NCBI GenBank assembly: GCA_041751995.1
Contig: JBGSHY010000007.1
Location: 54,482-118,481, forward strand
Direction of reading: 5' to 3'
Source: JANMEX01 sp041751995
Lineage (GTDB): Bacteria > Pseudomonadota > Alphaproteobacteria > Rhizobiales > Rhizobiaceae
Length of the DNA stretch: 64,000 bases
Below, piece after piece: positions 50,834 to 58,838 of the stretch (positions within the stretch are counted from its first letter, which is position 1; every line of letters starts with the position of its first letter). The notes under the pieces are model-generated. The model did not search any database and had not been told where the DNA came from. It saw only the letters and a program-made list of their open reading frames with translations. The position numbers and the translations under genes are program-made.

Positions 50834-51763
50834 TCAAGCTTTTCGCGGCTTGGTTGAACCCATGCCACGGTTGAGGACAATCAGGCCCGCAGCGATCATT
50901 CCCATGCCGAAAAGCTGATTCAGCGAAAGCTTTTCTCCGAGAAAAGTGATTCCCAGCAAGACGGCGCTGACCGGAACGATGAGCGTGACCAGCGAGACGA
51001 CCGTTGCTCCAGCCTCCGCGAGGATGCGGAAAAACAGGGTGTAGGCGAAGGCGGTTGAGCCAAGCGCCAACGCCATGACAGCAAGCCAGCTTCCGCTGCT
51101 CCATTGCAAAGCATCCGGCGCTCCGTGGACCAAAAGGGCGACGGGCAGCATCAGGATGGTTGACGCGGTCAATTGTCCGGTTGCGGTGAAAAGGGGCGGG
51201 ATATGGCGGAACCGTTTGCCGTAGATCGAGGCGAGTGCATAGGAAGCGGCGGCGCCAATGATTGCCAGCTCAGCCCAAAGCGGAGCACCAAGCCCACCGA
51301 GCGCGGAAGGGCCGACGATGGCCGCAGCGCCGGCGATGCCGATCAAGGTTCCGATGATTTTTGCCGGAGAAGCCTTCTCGTCGCGGGTCAGCATGTTGGC
51401 GGCAACAACAGTCAGGAACGGGGTGGTGGCATTGAGGATCGAGGCCAAGCCTGCGCCAAGGACGGTTTGACCCGCGAAAATCAGTGAAAAGGGGATGGCG
51501 TTGTTCAAGAGCCCGAGGCCGAAGAAAGGCAGGAACGGGGTTTTGCGGAAGGACTTCGATTGGCCTGTTGCCGAAAGATAGAGATGAAGCGCGAGCGCGG
51601 CGATGCTGACGCGGAAAAACACCAGCCAAAGCGGCGGCAACTCCATAACGGCAATGCGGGCGAAGAAGAATGAACCGCCCCACAGCGCACCGAGGAGGAG
51701 CAGCATCAGCCAAATTTTCAGCGGAATGGGAATTGACGATGGCACTTGGCTGTTGGTTGTCAT
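50834..51763 (-). CDS. EamA/DMT-superfamily transporter
   Basis: 309 codons with ~10 membrane helices and two EamA repeats: 'LGALWGGSFFFARIAVMELP', 'FAGQTVLGAGLASILNATTP', 'GTLIGIAGAAAIVGPSALGG', 'LFFRILAEAGATVVSLVTLI' and 'GITFLGEKLSLNQLFGMGMI'. DMT carriers export amino acids or metabolites; the substrate is unknown. It lacks the His-rich tail of the DMT gene at 29996. Confidence 0.88.
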   Translation of the reverse strand: MTTNSQVPSSIPIPLKIWLMLLLLGALWGGSFFFARIAVMELPPLWLVFFRVSIAALALHLYLSATGQSKSFRKTPFLPFFGLGLLNNAIPFSLIFAGQTVLGAGLASILNATTPFLTVVAANMLTRDEKASPAKIIGTLIGIAGAAAIVGPSALGGLGAPLWAELAIIGAAASYALASIYGKRFRHIPPLFTATGQLTASTILMLPVALLVHGAPDALQWSSGSWLAVMALALGSTAFAYTLFFRILAEAGATVVSLVTLIVPVSAVLLGITFLGEKLSLNQLFGMGMIAAGLIVLNRGMGSTKPRKA

Positions 51764-51889
51764 GCTGTTGTATCCGATGCCGGGCGAATGTGCCTGTCAC
51801 GTGACTATATCACCACCCGATTCATGGTGGATAAGCGCTTTTCGTCATAGGCCAAGATTGCTAGCCTTGGCAGCAACGCAGGAGTCGGC

Positions 51890-53140
51890 ATGGAAAAATT
51901 TGCAACCGCAAAAGAGGCAGCGCTGGCGATGCGCCCAGATGAGCCGGTCTATTGCTTTCACCCCAAAGTGCTGGCGGATGACGCGAAAAAGTTCATGTCT
52001 CTGTTTTCCGGCAAGACCGCCTATGCCGTGAAAACCAACGGCGAACGGATGGTGCTGGACGTGCTGGCGGCCAATGGCGTGACCTGTTTTGATGTCGCTT
52101 CGCCGCAGGAAATCGCCGATGTGCGCGCCGCCGCACCAATGGCCGAGATGATCTACATGCACCCGGTCAAGGCACAGTCGCATATCCGCGATGCGCTGGT
52201 GAAATTTGGCATAAGGGTGCTGGCGCTCGACCATGAAGACGAATTGAACAAAATCCACCGGATTGTTCAGGGACTGGATATCGATCCGGGCTCTGTGACG
52301 CTCTATGTGCGGCTGCAGACCAAGGGGCATGCCGCGTACGAACTGTCCAAGAAATTCGGCGCCGGTCCGGCGCATGCGGTCGAACTTTTGCAGCGAGTGG
52401 ACAGACTTGGCTACAAGTGCGGGCTCTGTTTCCATGTCGGCAGCCAGATCGAAGACCCGGACACTTATGATGCGGCGCTGAAAGTTGCCAAGCAGGTGCG
52501 TGCCGCTGCGGGGATCAAGCTTGCCGGACTCGATATTGGCGGCGGGTTTCCTGCGGAATACGGACATGATCCCAAGCGTGCGCATCCGGAAATGCCTTCG
52601 CTGCCGCAACTGATGTCGCGGGTTTCGGGCGACATTGCCGAATGGGGCTTCTCCGACATGCCGCTGATTGCCGAGCCGGGGCGGGTGATTGCAGCTAGGG
52701 CTTTTTCGCTGATTGTGCGCGTGCTTTTGCGCAAAGGACGGCGGCTTTACATCAATGACGGCATCTGGGCGTCGCTGTCGGACTCCTGGACCGGCAAGAT
52801 CACGCTGCCGGCCCGATTCATTCCCGACCCTGCGATCAAGCAGCGCAACGGCGATCCGCACCAGATTGTGCCGTTCAAGGTTTGCGGGGCGACTTGCGAT
52901 TCGGTTGACATTTTGACCCGCCCATTCTGGCTGCCGGAAACGGTAGATACCGGCGACTGGATAGAAATCGGACATATTGGCGCCTATTCGCTGTCACTGC
53001 GGACACGATTCAACGGGTTTTATCCCGACACCTTTGTCGAAGTCGCGACGCCGTTTGACGAAGGCGACGCGCCGGAAGGCTATGCCACGCTTGAAACGAT
53101 GGGCGAGGACGATCTGGATGATGATCTTCCCGAAATCTAA
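51890..53140 (+). CDS. Type III PLP-dependent ornithine/lysine decarboxylase-like enzyme
   Basis: 416 codons. Group IV (alanine-racemase-fold) decarboxylase: PLP Lys48 in 'KTAYAVKTNGE', 'GVTCFDVASPQEIADV', 'LCFHVGSQIEDPDTY', 'GLDIGGGFPAEYG', 'IAEPGRVIAARAF', and the active-site Cys/Asp in 'CGATCDSVDILTRPF', as in eukaryotic-type ornithine decarboxylases. It probably makes putrescine, cadaverine or both. The C-terminal acidic tail is uncommon. The stop overlaps the GH25 gene's stop tail-to-tail (4 bp). Confidence 0.88.
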   Translation: MEKFATAKEAALAMRPDEPVYCFHPKVLADDAKKFMSLFSGKTAYAVKTNGERMVLDVLAANGVTCFDVASPQEIADVRAAAPMAEMIYMHPVKAQSHIRDALVKFGIRVLALDHEDELNKIHRIVQGLDIDPGSVTLYVRLQTKGHAAYELSKKFGAGPAHAVELLQRVDRLGYKCGLCFHVGSQIEDPDTYDAALKVAKQVRAAAGIKLAGLDIGGGFPAEYGHDPKRAHPEMPSLPQLMSRVSGDIAEWGFSDMPLIAEPGRVIAARAFSLIVRVLLRKGRRLYINDGIWASLSDSWTGKITLPARFIPDPAIKQRNGDPHQIVPFKVCGATCDSVDILTRPFWLPETVDTGDWIEIGHIGAYSLSLRTRFNGFYPDTFVEVATPFDEGDAPEGYATLETMGEDDLDDDLPEI

Positions 53141-53937
53141 TTCTTGGCCAGCCAGGCTTTCCAGGCTGCAGGCGTGCCGCTGAACACATTCATGTCCGCG
53201 CCGCCCCTGATGCCGGGGATCGAACCGGTTCCGGAATATTGCCAGAAGGTCCACTTGCGGCCGGGGTAGACATTTGACGGGTGGTCAGCGACGGCGCGCA
53301 GGAAGAACTGGTAGTCCTTGAAGTGGCCTTGCAGATTTTCCTCATAGAAATCCGGCACGGTGTAGATGATCGGCTTCTTGCCGTAGCGGGCTTCAACGCG
53401 GTCCAGCCAAACCTGCATTTCCTTGCGCACGGCCTCAGGCTCCGGGCGGAACTTGCAGGACGGGGATTTGTGGTTCCATTCCATGTCGAGCACCGGCGGC
53501 AGCGCCGACCGGTCGACGGGAACGTGGCGGATGAACCATGCCGCCTGCTGGAAGGCGGGGGTGCAGAAGTAGAAGAAGTGGTAGGCGCCGCGCGGCACGC
53601 CAGCGGCTTTGGCGGCCTGGAAATTTGCCAGAAACGCCTCGTCGGCCCGGTCGCCGCCTTCGGTTGCCTTGATGAATGTAAAGGAAACGCCGTTTGCCCG
53701 CGCCATCTGCCAGTCAACACTGCCCTGGTATTTTGAAACGTCCGTGCCGTGCACCGGATAAGCGGCAGGGCCGCGGCCGGGGAAATCGACCGGATCGGTT
53801 TCGGAAAAGTTGGGCCGTGCGACGCGGATGTCATGCACGGCGCGTTCGAGGCCGGGGCCCGTGGACGTGCAGGAGGACAGCAGCGCTGCGGCGAGCGCTG
53901 TGCAGAGGCTGGTTATGAGGCGGGCGGTGCGAATCAT
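53137..53937 (-). CDS. GH25 lysozyme-like lipoprotein
   Basis: 266 codons. A signal peptide with lipobox 'AAALLSSCTS' anchors the protein. The GH25 muramidase domain shows 'YPVHGTDVSKYQGSVDWQMA' (Asp), 'VSFTFIKATEGGDRADEAF', 'GAYHFFYFCTPAFQQA', the catalytic Asp-x-Glu in 'LPPVLDMEWNHKSP', and 'WTFWQYSGTGSIPGIRG'. It should cleave N-acetylmuramyl linkages in the cell envelope, for remodelling or competition. It is distinct from the non-lipoprotein GH25-like gene at 26140. Confidence 0.9.
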   Translation of the reverse strand: MIRTARLITSLCTALAAALLSSCTSTGPGLERAVHDIRVARPNFSETDPVDFPGRGPAAYPVHGTDVSKYQGSVDWQMARANGVSFTFIKATEGGDRADEAFLANFQAAKAAGVPRGAYHFFYFCTPAFQQAAWFIRHVPVDRSALPPVLDMEWNHKSPSCKFRPEPEAVRKEMQVWLDRVEARYGKKPIIYTVPDFYEENLQGHFKDYQFFLRAVADHPSNVYPGRKWTFWQYSGTGSIPGIRGGADMNVFSGTPAAWKAWLAKN

Positions 53938-54110
53938 GTGTTGCCTGTGTTTGTGTGGAGATAGCGCGGGAGCGGGCGGGCGTCATCTGTGCTTTCGCGT
54001 TTCAGTATAGGCATGCGGCCGCAGTGTGTTGATAGATCGCAGCGAGATTTCCGGCGTGTTGCATTCCTTGAGATTTAGACGGACAGTCCGGTGAGGCTTT
54101 GGAGTTTGGC

Positions 54111-55529
54111 ATGGGCGGTTTGCGGCGGTTGATGAAGTGGGTGTTGCGGCTGTTTGTTCTGGCAGTGATTGGCTTTGGCGCATGGCTTTATGTCTCGCCG
54201 CCGGACTTGATCCGCGTTGCCGCCGGCTATTCGGCCAAGATGGTTTGCTCGAACGTGTTCATTGCCGGGCGCGAAGGCGGGCAGGTTCTTGCAGATGACG
54301 TGCAGGCGCCGGGGCATCCGATCCTGAAGTATGTGAGGGTTTCGGTGGATGAAAAGGCCGGAACGGTGAGTGCAGGACTTGCGGGCGTGTTTGGCAAGGG
54401 ATTGGCTGTGTTCCGGCCGGGGCTTGGCTGTGCTTCCGTTCCGGATGGAAATGTGGAGGGCGCCAAGGCGGTCGCCTTGAAACAGGTTGAACCGGACGCG
54501 GCAAATGTGGATCAGCCCTGGCCGATGGGCAATCAGGTTGCTGCAAGCCAGGACCCGGCGATTGCGGCCATTCTGGATGATCCGGCTATGACCGGACCGG
54601 GAATGCGGGCCGTTCTGGTGGTGCAGAACGGGCGGATTGTAGCCGAACGCTATGGCGAGGGCTTTGACGACAAGACTCCGCTTCTTGGCTGGTCGATGAC
54701 CAAGACGGTCAATACAGCGATCATCGGCACTTTGGTGCGCGACGGCAAATTGGCATTGGACAAGGCAGACCTGTTTCCGGAATGGAAAACTGGCAACCAC
54801 GCGGCAATCACCGTTGCGGACCTGATGGCGATGACGTCGGGGCTGGAGTTCAATGAAGACTACGGCGATGTCACCGACGTGACGCGGATGCTTTATCTGC
54901 AGCCGGATATGGCGGCGTTCGCGCGCGACAAGCCGTTGGTCGGACTGACGGGCAAAAAGTTCAACTATTCGAGTGGCACGACGGTGCTGTTGTCGCGCAT
55001 CTGGCAGGATGCGCTTGGCGGGGCGGATGTGGCTCTGGCCTATCCGCGTGCGGCGATGTTTGATCCGTTGAACATGGCCAGCGCCACATTGGAAGCCGAT
55101 GCGGCGGGGACGTTCACGGGTTCGTCCTACATGTATGCCACCGGCCGCGATTGGGCGCGGTTTGCGCAGATGCTTCTCGACGATGGCAAAGCAGGCGGGG
55201 GCATGGCGAACGGCGCGCAGATTTTGCCGCCGGAGTTTGTGGCAATGATGCGGGAACCGGTTGCGGCGTCCGACACCGGATTTGGCGTGCAATATGGCAA
55301 GGGGCAGGTCTGGCTGAAGGGGCCTTCCGGCACGACGCCGGAGACGCAAGATCCGGACCTCGGATTTGTGCTGCCTGCCGATGCCTACTGGATGCTCGGG
55401 CATGACGGGCAGTCGATCTGCATCATTCCCTCGAAGAAGATGATCGTGCTGCGCATGGGCCTGACGCCGTCGAAGCTGAATTACAAGCCGCAGGCGTTGG
55501 TGCAGCGGTTGGTGGCTGTGCTGCCATAA
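54111..55529 (+). CDS. Membrane-anchored beta-lactamase-family serine hydrolase
   Basis: 472 codons from ATG 54111, with GGAG 6-9 nt upstream; TTG 54099 is an alternative. An N-terminal helix (LMKWVLRLFVLAVIGFGAWL) anchors it. Class C beta-lactamase/DD-peptidase signatures: Ser-x-x-Lys in 'LLGWSMTKTVNTAIIG', Tyr-x-Ser-like 'KFNYSSGTTVLLSRI', and a late 'WMLGHDGQSICIIPSKK' in place of the KTG/HxG motif. Peptidase, esterase or carboxylase activity on envelope substrates is possible. The gene is alone. Confidence 0.85.
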   Translation: MGGLRRLMKWVLRLFVLAVIGFGAWLYVSPPDLIRVAAGYSAKMVCSNVFIAGREGGQVLADDVQAPGHPILKYVRVSVDEKAGTVSAGLAGVFGKGLAVFRPGLGCASVPDGNVEGAKAVALKQVEPDAANVDQPWPMGNQVAASQDPAIAAILDDPAMTGPGMRAVLVVQNGRIVAERYGEGFDDKTPLLGWSMTKTVNTAIIGTLVRDGKLALDKADLFPEWKTGNHAAITVADLMAMTSGLEFNEDYGDVTDVTRMLYLQPDMAAFARDKPLVGLTGKKFNYSSGTTVLLSRIWQDALGGADVALAYPRAAMFDPLNMASATLEADAAGTFTGSSYMYATGRDWARFAQMLLDDGKAGGGMANGAQILPPEFVAMMREPVAASDTGFGVQYGKGQVWLKGPSGTTPETQDPDLGFVLPADAYWMLGHDGQSICIIPSKKMIVLRMGLTPSKLNYKPQALVQRLVAVLP

Positions 55530-55538
55530 ACCGGGACA

Positions 55539-56204
55539 CTAAACGGGGTTGCGCGGCCGCTTGATCTTGATGAGCCAGGCGAAATCCCGCGCGTGACTGA
55601 CGGCTTCAAACTGGAAGCCGCGTTTTTGTGCTTCGGCGAACAGGAAGCGTTTCAAATCTGTTCGCGGCGTGACATGAAACGTGCGCAGCCACCAGACGAG
55701 AAATGATTTGAACAATGCAGGCAGTTGCTCCTGCTGGCCGAAGTCGACGATATGCAGCGAGCCGCCAGGGTTGAGCGTATTAAGGGCAAGGCGGACGGCG
55801 ACCTGCCAAGGCGGGATCATCGAGACGGAATAGGACATAACAATCCGGTCGAAACCCTTCTTGGCGAACAGCGCGTCCGGGTCGAACGAAGTTGCGTCAC
55901 CCCGCGCCAGTACAATGTTTCCGTCTAGACCATGCCGATTGACCGAACGGGCGGCCGTGTCGAGCATGGCAGATGAAATATCGAGTCCGAAGAAGCGCGC
56001 CGCAGGATAGGTTTGCGCGGCGCATATGAGGTTTCGGCCGGTGCCGCAGCCGATCTCCAAAACCGTTTCATTGGCGGCGGGGTTCAAACCGTCAATCAAA
56101 CGGTCCCTGCCGAGGAGATAGTATTTGCGGGTAAAGTCGTAAAAATGCCGCTGAAGACGATAGACCCGGTCCATCAACTGGTCGTGGGCGATGGTCCCGG
56201 TCAT
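55539..56204 (-). CDS. btaB: Betaine lipid N-methyltransferase BtaB
   Basis: 221 codons. Class I methyltransferase: 'RVYRLQRHFYDFTRKYYLLG', 'VLEIGCGTGRNLICAAQTYP', 'FFGLDISSAMLDTAARSVNR', 'VMSYSVSMIPPWQVAVRLAL'. The pairing with btaA fixes its role: three N-methylations of DGHS to diacylglyceryl-N,N,N-trimethylhomoserine. It overlaps btaA by 4 bp (start 56204, btaA stop region from 56201). The lipid replaces phospholipid when phosphate is scarce. Confidence 0.9.
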   Translation of the reverse strand: MTGTIAHDQLMDRVYRLQRHFYDFTRKYYLLGRDRLIDGLNPAANETVLEIGCGTGRNLICAAQTYPAARFFGLDISSAMLDTAARSVNRHGLDGNIVLARGDATSFDPDALFAKKGFDRIVMSYSVSMIPPWQVAVRLALNTLNPGGSLHIVDFGQQEQLPALFKSFLVWWLRTFHVTPRTDLKRFLFAEAQKRGFQFEAVSHARDFAWLIKIKRPRNPV

Positions 56205-57433
56205 GCGGCTGCCCTCAATGCGTAAATATGGAAGCCGCCGTAAATTGAGGAGCGGTCCTGCGCATGCAGCTCAGAGGAGCGTTTCTCAAGGTAATCCCAC
56301 TTGCCAAGCACATCGGCATCAACACGGCCGGGAAGCACGCTAGGCCCCGCGGCAGTGCGGAAGATCACCCTTGCGCCGGGCCGCGCCGTGCGGGTGATCT
56401 CCCTCCAGAGATCGTTCAGTTGCCCGTCGTTCATCCAATCCTGTGCATCAAGCAGCACCACCCGATCCACGGAGCGCGGCGCCTTTTCGGCCAGATGCGC
56501 GGTCAGGGATGCGTTGACACAGGTCATCCTGTGCGCACGGCGGCGGATGGTGTCATAATGTTCCGCCTTGAGATAGGGCGGCAGCGGGCCAGTGTCGTCG
56601 TCGCCATAGGAGCGGCCGAATGCCTGCAGGGCGAAATAGTTTTCGCTCAGCGGAAAGCCGCACGAGAGTTTTTCCAGCCGCTCGCGCAGCACGGTCGTCA
56701 TCGAGCCGCCGCCGGCCGAGGCGAGCGCCTCATATTGCGCGGGAGGAATGCCGAGGCCGAACAGCGAGGCCTTGCGCGCTGTTGCCCAGCGGATCATGCG
56801 ACGGTCGAACAGCGGTGAAAGCGCGGTTTCGAAAAAGGTACGTTGCTCGGCCACGGAACGCGCGCGCAGCATATGGGATGGATCAATGCCGTGCCAGCGG
56901 GCGATGCGGTGTGCGGCGCCGATGAACCAGCCGAGCAGGCCGTGATGGTATAGATCGCGAGAGAACAGGCTGATGCGCCGACGGCCGGTCCAGCCGCGCT
57001 TTTCCCAATAGGCACGGCTGCCCGCGTCAAGATTTGGGGCGATGAACCTATAGTAGGCGGCAATGTTGGCCTTATCGTCGGCTTTGCCGAAGAAGCGGTA
57101 GAAACTGGCGTAGCCCGGCAGATTGGCTGCGGCAGCAAGCTTCAGCCGGTTCAGCGCGACGTGCGCCTCATTGAGGTCAACAGCTTCGACCCGGCCGGGG
57201 TCCTGCGTCAGGTAGGAAAGCGCGTTGCAGCCGCCCGAGGCGATGGCGACAATCGTCTGGCCCGGCTCTGTCTCCAACGCATTGATGTCGACTTCCGGAT
57301 CTTCCCAGATTTGCGGGTAGACAAGTCCCTTGAACACATAGGCGAAGGTGCGGTCCATGAAACTGGCCCACGTCAGGCCGCGCTGATTGACGACCGCTTT
57401 GTGGAGTATTGACTGATTGCCTGAAAATGCCAT
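56201..57433 (-). CDS. btaA: SAM:diacylglycerol 3-amino-3-carboxypropyl transferase BtaA
   Basis: 410 codons from ATG 57433, with AGGAG 11 nt upstream; the longer frame to 57616 has no BtaA homology. DUF3419 marks: 'LVYPQIWEDPEVDINALETE', 'IVAIASGGCNALSYLTQDPG', 'VEAVDLNEAHVALNRLKLAA', 'LKAEHYDTIRRRAHRMTCVN' and 'DAQDWMNDGQLNDLWREI'. It transfers the 3-amino-3-carboxypropyl group of SAM to diacylglycerol, the first step of DGTS betaine lipid synthesis. A candidate Pho box lies ~50 nt upstream. Confidence 0.92.
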   Translation of the reverse strand: MAFSGNQSILHKAVVNQRGLTWASFMDRTFAYVFKGLVYPQIWEDPEVDINALETEPGQTIVAIASGGCNALSYLTQDPGRVEAVDLNEAHVALNRLKLAAAANLPGYASFYRFFGKADDKANIAAYYRFIAPNLDAGSRAYWEKRGWTGRRRISLFSRDLYHHGLLGWFIGAAHRIARWHGIDPSHMLRARSVAEQRTFFETALSPLFDRRMIRWATARKASLFGLGIPPAQYEALASAGGGSMTTVLRERLEKLSCGFPLSENYFALQAFGRSYGDDDTGPLPPYLKAEHYDTIRRRAHRMTCVNASLTAHLAEKAPRSVDRVVLLDAQDWMNDGQLNDLWREITRTARPGARVIFRTAAGPSVLPGRVDADVLGKWDYLEKRSSELHAQDRSSIYGGFHIYALRAAA

Positions 57434-57480
57434 CAAGAATCGTGCTCCTGCTGAATTTCGTGATGGGCTATCAATCACGT

Positions 57481-57498
57481 ACGACAGTTGCGTGACGG
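57481..57498 (-). promoter_or_regulatory. Candidate Pho box upstream of btaA
   Basis: Read on the minus strand, CCGTCAC-GCAA-CTGTCGT has two 7-mers with 4-nt spacing, matching the CTGTCAT-n4-CTGTCAT layout at 5/7 and 6/7 positions, 48-65 nt before the btaA start. PhoB control of betaine lipids is known in rhizobia. Confidence 0.5.
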
Positions 57499-57727
57499 GT
57501 GCCGGCGATGCTCCGCCGATTTGCAAAAGAGCTGAACGCCGGCCGCGTAATTGCTGCGGCATGAGTGGCACCGGTATGTCTCCACTGCGAAATACTCTCA
57601 CGGAAGATGAAATCATCCGGCGTCAGTTGAACATTCCCGCTCAACTGGCAGTTTTCGCTACCGACAGGAGCCGAGTGTAAAGTGCTCGGCGCGAGCGTCT
57701 GTCATTTGATTTAGAGCACGAGATTGA

Positions 57728-57770
57728 GTGCAGACTGGCAGTAAAATAGAAATGATTTCAGTGGCTGCAC
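57728..57770 (+). promoter_or_regulatory. Leader hairpin before carrier-thioesterase gene
   Basis: GTGCAGACTG (57728-57737) pairs with CAGT-GG-CTGCAC (57759-57770), with a 2-nt bulge and ~20-nt loop. It ends 8 nt before the SD GGAGGGG. It may influence translation or mRNA stability. Confidence 0.35.
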
Positions 57771-57788
57771 TTTATGCGGAGGGGAACC

Positions 57789-58838
57789 GTGCATGGATCT
57801 CATGACTATTGTGAAAAGGCTGTAGCCAAACAGAAGAATGCTGTCCTCGTGCCAGACGCGGCGGTCGCCGACGTGTTTCGCGCCGTCTTTGAACTCGAAA
57901 CAGTTCAGCCAGAAGACAACTTCTTTCGTCTTGGCGGCGACTCCCTGCTTGCCGAGACGCTGATGACTGCAATCAAAGCCGAATTCGACATTGAGTTGCC
58001 GATTTCCGTGCTTGTGGAAACATCGACCCCCAAGGCGCTTGCCAGCCTGATCCGGGAAAGGCGCGGCGGCAACAAGTCATCGAATTTGATGGTGGCCAGA
58101 TCCGGCGGCTCCCGTCCACCACTTGTCTGCGTGCACGGAGCCAACGGTGACTCTTTGACTGCGTTTTATCTGGCAGAAGTGCTGGCTCCAGGACGAATTG
58201 TATACGGATTCAGGGCTTCCGGACTGGAGAACGGCGAAGCCGCGTCATCTTCCGTGGAGGAAATCGCAGGTGCATACATCAAGGCGTATCGCGCCGCAGG
58301 GGAGATGCGAGAGCCGGTTTTTCTGCTCGGCCATTGTGCTGCTTCGGTCATCGCCTATGAGATGGCGCAACAGTTGACTGCGGCGGGATGCAATGTGGGC
58401 GGTCTGATCCTGATTGATCCCGCAGTGGGCAAAGGCGCTCCGTTTCTGCAAGGCCGCGTCTTGTCACTCGCCAATCGCGGTCTGCAGAGGGCAAGGCGTT
58501 ACTTCTTGCATCGACGCCGCGCGGCGCAAAACACCGGCATGAATATGGATCAGCGGAGGGCGGCGACAAAGCGGGCAATTCAGTTTGCCACGCGGTGTAA
58601 TACTCCCTCACCGTTGGCCGTTCCCTGTCTGTTTATCTACACGTCCGCCCGCAGGGCGCTCGTCGAAAAAAGCGGTGGATACAAGTCATTGTTGCCCAAA
58701 GGCGAATTTGTCGAGTTCAACGCCGAGCATGCCGGCATTTTCAGCAAACATGCTGTTGGCCTCGGCTTGCTGATCGACCGGTTTCTGGAAAGCGCCGACT
58801 GCGTCGATCCCAACCCGATAACTCCGGTGACGGCATGA
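57789..58838 (+). CDS. Carrier protein-thioesterase didomain protein with Cys nucleophile
   Basis: 349 codons from GTG 57789, with SD GGAGGGG 4 nt upstream; ATG 57774 is in frame but would start inside the SD. Residues ~20-85 are an acyl/peptidyl carrier domain with the phosphopantetheine Ser in 'DNFFRLGGDSLLAETLM'. Residues ~105-340 are a type I thioesterase: 'PPLVCVHGANGDSLTAFYLA', elbow 'PVFLLGHCAASVIAYEMAQ' with Cys replacing the usual Ser, 'GGLILIDPAVG', and a late His in 'FNAEHAGIFSKH'. Cys thioesterases are known in NRPS systems that form strained products. Condensation and ketosynthase domains are absent. It overlaps the ligase by ATGA. Confidence 0.85.
   Translation: MHGSHDYCEKAVAKQKNAVLVPDAAVADVFRAVFELETVQPEDNFFRLGGDSLLAETLMTAIKAEFDIELPISVLVETSTPKALASLIRERRGGNKSSNLMVARSGGSRPPLVCVHGANGDSLTAFYLAEVLAPGRIVYGFRASGLENGEAASSSVEEIAGAYIKAYRAAGEMREPVFLLGHCAASVIAYEMAQQLTAAGCNVGGLILIDPAVGKGAPFLQGRVLSLANRGLQRARRYFLHRRRAAQNTGMNMDQRRAATKRAIQFATRCNTPSPLAVPCLFIYTSARRALVEKSGGYKSLLPKGEFVEFNAEHAGIFSKHAVGLGLLIDRFLESADCVDPNPITPVTA

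Larger units (their letters stand above)
57434..57788. other. Divergent promoter region between btaA and carrier-thioesterase gene
   Basis: 355 bp without a credible gene. It contains a Pho-box-like pair of repeats (57481-57498), one more CTGTCAT at 57699-57705 on the other strand, and a hairpin just before the SD of the next gene. Confidence 0.55.
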
